Positions 59,565 through 64,000 of a stretch of 64,000 nt of DNA are shown in pieces. This DNA comes from Bacteroides sp. (lineage in GTDB: Bacteria > Bacteroidota > Bacteroidia > Bacteroidales > Muribaculaceae). Made by a program: the position numbers and the translations under genes. The stretch lies in contig JAAVDE010000012.1 in NCBI GenBank assembly GCA_014801955.1, positions 38,957-102,956 of the forward strand. Reading direction: 5' to 3'. The notes under the pieces are model-generated. The model ran no database searches. It saw only the letters and a list, made by a program, of their open reading frames with translations, and was not told the origin of the DNA. Numbering within the stretch: the stretch's first letter is position 1; each line of letters starts with the position of its first letter.

Positions 59565-60729
59565 GAATTTTTCTATACAGCGTTCGTTCGCTTATGTTTA
59601 GCTCATCGGCGGTTGCCTTGCGGCGGCCACCGTTGCGTTCGAGGCTCTCGCGAATCATTTCGCGCTCCGACTCCTCGAGCGAGCGAGGGGTGGCCTCGGT
59701 AAAGGGAGTGAAGGCCGCTTCCGGCTCGGCAGCAGGAGAGCTGTTGGCAAAATGCGGCAGCAGAGGCGTTTCCTTCGGCGTCGGAGCGGGGGCCGACGCA
59801 TTGAGCCGCGCGCGCAGGTCGTCGACCTCGCTGCGCAGCGAAAAAATCAGATTGAAAAGCATGTCGCGCTCGCGGGCATAGGCGTCGCTGCCCCCCGCCG
59901 GGCCCTGAACAGCCAGCGCGGGCGCATAGACCGCATCGGGCAGATATGCCTGCAACCGCTCGCGGCTGACCGGCTCGCCGGTTTCAAACAGCGCCAGTTG
60001 CTCAACGACGTTTTTCAGCTGCCTCACGTTGCCCGGCCAGCGATAGGCCTGAAGCAGAGCGCGCGCCGAATCGTTCAGCTCCAGCTCCGGGGTTGAGTAT
60101 CGCTCGGCGAAATCGGCAGCGAACTTCTTGGCCAACAAAAGGATGTCGTTGCCGCGATCGCGCAGCGGCGGAACGTTGATCTGAACGGTTGAAAGCCTAT
60201 AGAACAGGTCCTCGCGGAAGCGGCCGTCGGCAACGGCCCGGGCCATATCAACATTAGTTGCCGCAACGACGCGGATATTCGTTTTCTGAACCGTTGACGA
60301 GCCGACCTTAATAAATTCGCCGCTTTCAAGCACGCGCAAAAGACGCGCCTGGGTCGTTAGGGGCAGCTCGGCCACTTCGTCGAGAAAAATAGTGCCGCCG
60401 TCGGCCTCCTCAAAGTAGCCTTTGCGCGAGGCAACGGCGCCGGTAAAGGCACCTTTTTCGTGGCCAAACAGCTCTGAATCAATAGTTCCCTCGGGAATAG
60501 CGCCGCAGTTAACGGCAATGTAGGGCGCATGCTTCCGGGCGCCGTAGGCATGAATCAGCTTCGGAAAGAACTCCTTGCCGGAGCCGCTTTCGCCGATAAC
60601 CAGCACCGACAAATCAATAGGCGCCACGCGGAGCGCACGCCCCACGGCCTCCATCAACGCCGGCGAAGTGCCAACGATGCCAAACCGCTGCTTCGCGGCC
60701 GTAATCTCTGCCTGATTAACCTGATTCAT
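59545..60729 (-). CDS. Sigma-54-dependent transcriptional activator without receiver domain
   Basis: The 394-residue protein begins almost directly with the AAA+ domain: Walker A GESGSGKE (46-53), the sigma-54-contacting GAFTGA loop (93-98) and Walker B IFLDEVAELP (114-123). A variable linker (about 250-345) and a Fis-type helix-turn-helix (AERNGGRRKATADELNISERTLYRKI, about 365-390) follow. There is no N-terminal receiver or sensor domain, so activation may be constitutive or by partner. A full promoter overlaps the upstream gene end and lies 4 bases before this ATG. The regulon may include the adjacent lptE/secG genes (inference). Confidence 0.92.
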   Translation of the reverse strand: MNQVNQAEITAAKQRFGIVGTSPALMEAVGRALRVAPIDLSVLVIGESGSGKEFFPKLIHAYGARKHAPYIAVNCGAIPEGTIDSELFGHEKGAFTGAVASRKGYFEEADGGTIFLDEVAELPLTTQARLLRVLESGEFIKVGSSTVQKTNIRVVAATNVDMARAVADGRFREDLFYRLSTVQINVPPLRDRGNDILLLAKKFAADFAERYSTPELELNDSARALLQAYRWPGNVRQLKNVVEQLALFETGEPVSRERLQAYLPDAVYAPALAVQGPAGGSDAYARERDMLFNLIFSLRSEVDDLRARLNASAPAPTPKETPLLPHFANSSPAAEPEAAFTPFTEATPRSLEESEREMIRESLERNGGRRKATADELNISERTLYRKIREYGLE

Positions 60730-60733
60730 CCCG

Positions 60734-60765
60734 CAAATTTACGAAAAATCTATGGGTTGCGCAAA
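60734..60765 (-). promoter_or_regulatory. Promoter abutting the sigma-54 activator start
   Basis: On the minus strand, TTTG (60765-60762), a 20-bp spacer and TAAATTTG (60741-60734) form a perfect consensus. Only CGGG (60733-60730) separates it from the ATG, so transcription should begin at about the A of the start codon. Confidence 0.82.
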
Positions 60766-61640
60766 TCGGCGGGATGGTCGAGCTGGCCGAGCCAGCGGTT
60801 GTGGGACCAGAGCCAGGGGGCGGGGTTACGGCGAATGGTTGCCTCGAGCATTCGCAGGTAGCCCACCGTTACGGGAAATTCCTGCTCATCGGCGGCGGGC
60901 ACCACCGGCTTGAGAGTCAGGCGAGTGCGGCCTCGGCCGGTGGGCTCAACGTCGATATAGTAGTAGGCGGCATTGATGCGGCGGCCAATCTCTTCGGCGC
61001 CGGTAACGTAGGCGGTGGGCAGCCCCAGGAAGGTGGTCATTGCATGGAAGCGGCCATTCGGGCGCTGGTCGGCCAAAAAGCCGGTGCAGGTCAGCAGCCC
61101 GGCGCGATTCTGGCGCACGAGGCGAAAAAAGGCATGTTCCTGCGGAATATTTTCGGCATTGAAGCGCGAACGGATGCGCTCGAGAACGGTGTGGCCCAGC
61201 GGATTGTGGGGCACCTTGAAGATCTGGCCCTTGATATATTCGTCGGGGATGGCCCAAACAATGGTCGGCACCAGCTCCCAGTTGCCGTAGTGGCCGAGAA
61301 AGAGCACCACGCTCCGATGCTCGGCGGCAACCGCCTCGAGCTGCTCCCAGCCAACGAACTCCACCTTGCGACGCAGCGATTCGTTGCTGACGGTCATCAG
61401 CTTCAGGGTTTCAACGACGTTGTCGGCAAACTGGCGATAGAAGCCGCGCTCGATTTTGCGGCGCTCGGCATCGGTGAGCTCCGGAAAGGCCAGAGCGATG
61501 TTGGAGTGGACAATGCGGTAGCGATAGAGCTTGAACGTTGCCATCAGCCAGCCGGCAAAGGAGGCCACCGCATAGAGCAGCCACCAGGGAAGACGGCTCA
61601 GCGCCATCGCACTGTTATATAGAAACTTTTCGAGGGTCAT
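60750..61640 (-). CDS. Lipid A acyltransferase (LpxL/HtrB family)
   Basis: The 296-residue inner-membrane enzyme adds a secondary acyl chain to lipid A. An N-terminal membrane segment (about 11-36) precedes the HX4(D/E)-type motif in LFLGHYGNWE, and ADQRPNG and PTAYVTGAEEIGRRINAAYYY. Bacteroidales usually have a single such enzyme making penta-acyl lipid A. Its start overlaps the waaA stop by 4 bases. Confidence 0.92.
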   Translation of the reverse strand: MTLEKFLYNSAMALSRLPWWLLYAVASFAGWLMATFKLYRYRIVHSNIALAFPELTDAERRKIERGFYRQFADNVVETLKLMTVSNESLRRKVEFVGWEQLEAVAAEHRSVVLFLGHYGNWELVPTIVWAIPDEYIKGQIFKVPHNPLGHTVLERIRSRFNAENIPQEHAFFRLVRQNRAGLLTCTGFLADQRPNGRFHAMTTFLGLPTAYVTGAEEIGRRINAAYYYIDVEPTGRGRTRLTLKPVVPAADEQEFPVTVGYLRMLEATIRRNPAPWLWSHNRWLGQLDHPADLRNP

Positions 61641-62899
61641 TTAAGGTTATTGAGCACGGTTGATACTATGCGGGCCGTTGCGCCGGCCTGGCGGAAACAG
61701 AATTTTTGGGCGCAATGGCGAATTTCTTCGAGTTCGCGCTGCGGGGCGTTGAAATAGCGGTCGGCCCAAGCCGCGAACTCTTCGGGGGTGGAGGTTTTCG
61801 TGGCCACTCCGAGCTTGAGCAGCAGGCGGGCAACGATTTTGCGCTCGGTGCGCGGGCCAAAGGAAATCGGCAGGCCATAGACCGCCGGCTCAAGAACGGA
61901 ATGGAGCTGGCGCGAAAAGCCGCCGCCGACGTAGGCCATCGTTCCGAGGCGATAGAGATAGGCCAGAGCGCCGACCGAGTCAACAATCAGCACCCGCTCC
62001 GGCATGTCGGGCCGATAGTCGGAAAGCAGGCGGCAGGGAACGTCGAGCGCGTCGCGAACCTGCTGCAGATGGCCGGCATCAACCTCGTGGGGCACCAGCA
62101 GATAGCGGCGCTCGGGGTGGGCGTTGATTTCCGGAGCAATCAGCTCCATGTCGGCGCCGTTATGGATTGAACCGCAAACCAAGGTTGACGACAGGCTGCA
62201 AAACGCATGGAGTTCGGGCGAGTGCCAGGGCGTTTCGGCAACGCGCAAGGCATTGTCGACCAGCGGGTCGCCCTCAACTTCGGCGCGGTCGTAGCCCAGC
62301 CGGCCGAGCAGGTCGACCGAACTTTGGCTCAAACAGAAAATGCGGGTGTAGGCGTCGAGCGATTCGCGGAAGGTTGCACCCAGCAGCGAATTGAAGTGAG
62401 GCGCGCTCTCGCTGAACACGCACGACACCAAATACGTCGGCACCCCGCGCCGCTTCAGCTCGGCCAGATAGTTAGGCCAGTATTCGCTGACCATGAACAA
62501 CGCCGCCGACGGACGGAAGATGTCGAGCAACGCGCGCGCGTTGGCGGTAGTGTCGAGCGGCAGATAGCCAACGAAATCGGCGTCGGGATTATTTTTGCGG
62601 GCCAGCGCCTCAACGCCGGTCGACGAAAAGAACGTCAGCGCAATGCGGGCGTCGTGGTGGCGGCGCTTCAGCTCGGCCATCAGCGGCCTGGCAATGGCAT
62701 ACTCACCAAGGCTGGAGCAGTGGAACCAAAAATTCAGCGCCCCGGGGCGAAAGGCGCGCGCAGCCTTCAGCGCCTGCCTCTGGCCGCGCAGAAAGCGCGA
62801 GGTTTTGCCCGAGCCGATAATCGCCTCGGGCATGGAGCCCGCGGCAACAACTGCGCCGCGAACTGCCGACAGCGCTGTTCTATAGAGCGTTCTCTTCAT
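61637..62899 (-). CDS. waaA: Kdo transferase (3-deoxy-D-manno-octulosonic acid transferase)
   Basis: The inner-membrane GT30 enzyme adds Kdo to the lipid A precursor. The 420-residue protein has the catalytic Glu in HCSSLGEYAIARPL, LTFFSSTGVEAL, VEGDPLVDNALRV and VGGGFSRQLHSVLEPAVYGLPISFGP. The ATG at 62899 gives a family-like N terminus (MKRTLYRTALSAVR); a longer reading from 62992 lies in the upstream gene. It overlaps the alkylation-repair gene by 20 bases and lpxL by 4. Confidence 0.93.
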   Translation of the reverse strand: MKRTLYRTALSAVRGAVVAAGSMPEAIIGSGKTSRFLRGQRQALKAARAFRPGALNFWFHCSSLGEYAIARPLMAELKRRHHDARIALTFFSSTGVEALARKNNPDADFVGYLPLDTTANARALLDIFRPSAALFMVSEYWPNYLAELKRRGVPTYLVSCVFSESAPHFNSLLGATFRESLDAYTRIFCLSQSSVDLLGRLGYDRAEVEGDPLVDNALRVAETPWHSPELHAFCSLSSTLVCGSIHNGADMELIAPEINAHPERRYLLVPHEVDAGHLQQVRDALDVPCRLLSDYRPDMPERVLIVDSVGALAYLYRLGTMAYVGGGFSRQLHSVLEPAVYGLPISFGPRTERKIVARLLLKLGVATKTSTPEEFAAWADRYFNAPQRELEEIRHCAQKFCFRQAGATARIVSTVLNNLK

Positions 62900-63416
62900 A
62901 GTCGGCAAGGAGTTGACGCAAACGGTCGCAAACGCCGGCATTGGCCGAATTGAGCGGGCTACACTGAGCCAGCAGGCCGGGAACGGCAGCACGAACCTCG
63001 GCCGACGCCATTGCCAGATTCAGCAACAGGCGCAGGGCGCAATATTGCCTCATGGGGTCGGCATCGCTCAGGCGGAGGCGAACGGCGTCGAGCGCTCCCG
63101 GGCAGCGGCGCAGCAGCGCATGGCAAAGAACGTCGGCCTCCTCCATAGTGTGCGCCTCGTCCATCCAGGCGAGCGCGTCGTCGGTCGGCGCGGCAATCAT
63201 CGGCGCCAGCAGGCGCGACTCGCGAACCTCGCGGTCGGCCCATAGCTGAGCGGCCAGCTCGGGGTCGCAGCCCGCCTCGGCGGCTATTTCGCGCAGCTGC
63301 GGAATATTAAGTCCGAAGATTACGCGATGGTCGCTGGCCCTTTGGCTGCGCAAAAGGTCGGCGATAATGCCGTTGCGAAAGGCAAAGAAGCGTTGCTTAA
63401 CGGTTCGCAATTCCAT
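62880..63416 (-). CDS. DNA alkylation repair protein (AlkD-like HEAT-repeat fold)
   Basis: The 178-residue all-alpha protein resembles the DNA alkylation repair (AlkC/AlkD) family: FAFRNGIIADLLRSQRASDHRVIFGLNIPQLREIA at the start and HEAT-like LADREVRESRLLAPMIAAPTDDALAWM and EEADVLCHALLRRCP. It is about 40 residues shorter than usual, so it may be a divergent or reduced member, and glycosylase activity is not assured. It lies 13 bases below hisS. Confidence 0.75.
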   Translation of the reverse strand: MELRTVKQRFFAFRNGIIADLLRSQRASDHRVIFGLNIPQLREIAAEAGCDPELAAQLWADREVRESRLLAPMIAAPTDDALAWMDEAHTMEEADVLCHALLRRCPGALDAVRLRLSDADPMRQYCALRLLLNLAMASAEVRAAVPGLLAQCSPLNSANAGVCDRLRQLLADYEENAL

Positions 63417-63429
63417 TTCCCCTACCCGA

Positions 63430-64000
63430 TTATTTCAGCACCTCGATTGCCTCGGCGGGAGTCAGCAACTGCTGCTCGCCGGTTTGCATATTCTTCAGGG
63501 TCAGCTTGCCCTCGGCGAGTTCGCTTTCGCCGATGATGGCAACGAAGGGAATGGCCTTTGCGTCGGCATAGGTCATCTGCTTTTTCATTTTGGCCGCATC
63601 GGGATAGACCTCGGCGGCGATGCCCGCGCTGCGGAGTTGGCCGATTACCTTCAGCGACTGAGCGGTTTCGGCCTCGCCCATGTTGAGGAACAGAACCTTG
63701 GCGCCGGTCAGCAGGTCGGCCGGATAGAGGTTCAGCTGATTGAGCACGTCGTAGATGCGGTCGGCACCGAAGCTGATGCCCACGCCAGACAGGCCCGGCA
63801 TGCCGAACACTCCCGTCAGGTTATCATAGCGACCGCCGCCGGTGATGGAACCGATGGCAACGTCGTTGGCCTTCACTTCGATAATCGCGCCGGTATAGTA
63901 GTTCAACCCGCGGGCAAGGGCAACGTCCAGGTCAAGAACTGCACGCAGACCGAGCGCCTCAACGCCGGCAACTATCGTGCGCAGCTCCTCAACGCCCTTG
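63430..64000 (-). CDS. hisS: Histidine-tRNA ligase, C-terminal part (runs off the window)
   Basis: The frame is open from the right edge: [18 protein letters not shown]..., then [14 protein letters not shown] (a histidine-site motif of class II HisRS), [22 protein letters not shown] (motif 3) and the anticodon-binding domain (from about [13 protein letters not shown]) to EAIEVLK. The start and motifs 1 and 2 lie beyond 64000. Start codons inside the window, such as the TTG at 63906, are internal. Confidence 0.93.
   Translation of the reverse strand, partial: KGVEELRTIVAGVEALGLRAVLDLDVALARGLNYYTGAIIEVKANDVAIGSITGGGRYDNLTGVFGMPGLSGVGISFGADRIYDVLNQLNLYPADLLTGAKVLFLNMGEAETAQSLKVIGQLRSAGIAAEVYPDAAKMKKQMTYADAKAIPFVAIIGESELAEGKLTLKNMQTGEQQLLTPAEAIEVLK

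Noticed and set aside
63720..63906. Separate short gene from 63906 instead of partial hisS
   Set aside because: The frame continues open to the right edge with HisRS sequence ([16 protein letters not shown]), so the apparent start is internal.

Overview
The window is about 57% G+C chromosomal DNA from a member of the order Bacteroidales. A gut Muribaculaceae-like lineage is the best guess, but that is inference. Evidence for the order: (i) promoters of the Bacteroidota form TTG/TTTG-N20-TAnnTTTG; (ii) many families largely confined to the phylum, such as DUF4292, DUF5606, DUF3078, DUF6029, Omp28-like lipoproteins, type IX secretion (T9SS) sorting tails and an FtsL_2-like FtsL; (iii) Bacteroidota gene order in the division/cell-wall (dcw) cluster. 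No rRNA, tRNA, CRISPR array or insertion sequence was recognised. No stretch over 300 bases lacks a gene.

Layout. 1-3.3 kb (+): a terminator, an MNT/HEPN nucleotidyltransferase toxin-antitoxin pair, then aroK, an alanine-dehydrogenase-like gene and RNase HI. 3.4-4.7 kb (+): a stand-alone AAA/DUF4143 ATPase. 4.7-11.6 kb (-): a tight operon of DUF5606, a secreted phosphatase/nuclease-fold protein, dut, a TPR protein, a DUF4292 lipoprotein, EnvC and a polysaccharide flippase. 11.65-13.6 kb (-): guaA followed by an orphan MNT gene whose DUF86/HEPN partner is reduced to a frameshifted remnant. 13.7-20.4 kb (-): an accessory operon of three paralogous secreted proteins and a gingipain-like C25 protease, all with T9SS-type tails. 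Its gene bodies are AT-rich, while the three paralog 3' ends are G+C-rich and near-identical. 20.5-30.4 kb (-): a TlpA thioredoxin, a DUF6029 outer-membrane protein, an Omp28-like lipoprotein, a T9SS cargo and two GH20 beta-hexosaminidases.

30.6-46.8 kb (+): the dcw cluster (rsmH, ftsL, ftsI, murE, mraY, murD, ftsW, murG, murC, ftsQ, ftsA, ftsZ) and a beta-propeller lipoprotein, closed by a strong bidirectional terminator. mraZ is missing from its usual first position. 46.9-50.2 kb (+): a clostripain-family lipoprotein, MscS channel, RNase Z and TadA, overlapping by 4 bases each. 50.2-54.1 kb (+): DUF3078 protein, an outer-membrane beta-barrel, a 33-codon gene and a serine-type sulfatase. 54.2-64 kb (-): SemiSWEET transporter, periplasmic chaperone/prolyl isomerase, prfB with a classic programmed +1 frameshift, secG, an unknown protein, lptE, a sigma-54 activator, a lipid A acyltransferase, Kdo transferase, a DNA-alkylation-repair protein and the 3' part of hisS.

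How it works together: much of the window builds and maintains the cell envelope (peptidoglycan synthesis and division, lipid A/Kdo, LPS export, outer-membrane folding). The accessory genes (GH20 enzymes, sulfatase, T9SS cargo, C25 and C11 proteases) look like surface or secreted functions for host-glycan and protein use. The most unusual locus is the paralog/C25 protease operon at 13.7-20.4 kb. Next in interest are promoters placed so close to start codons that leaderless mRNAs are predicted, an AT-rich repeat abutting two unrelated start codons, and the decayed MNT/HEPN pair.
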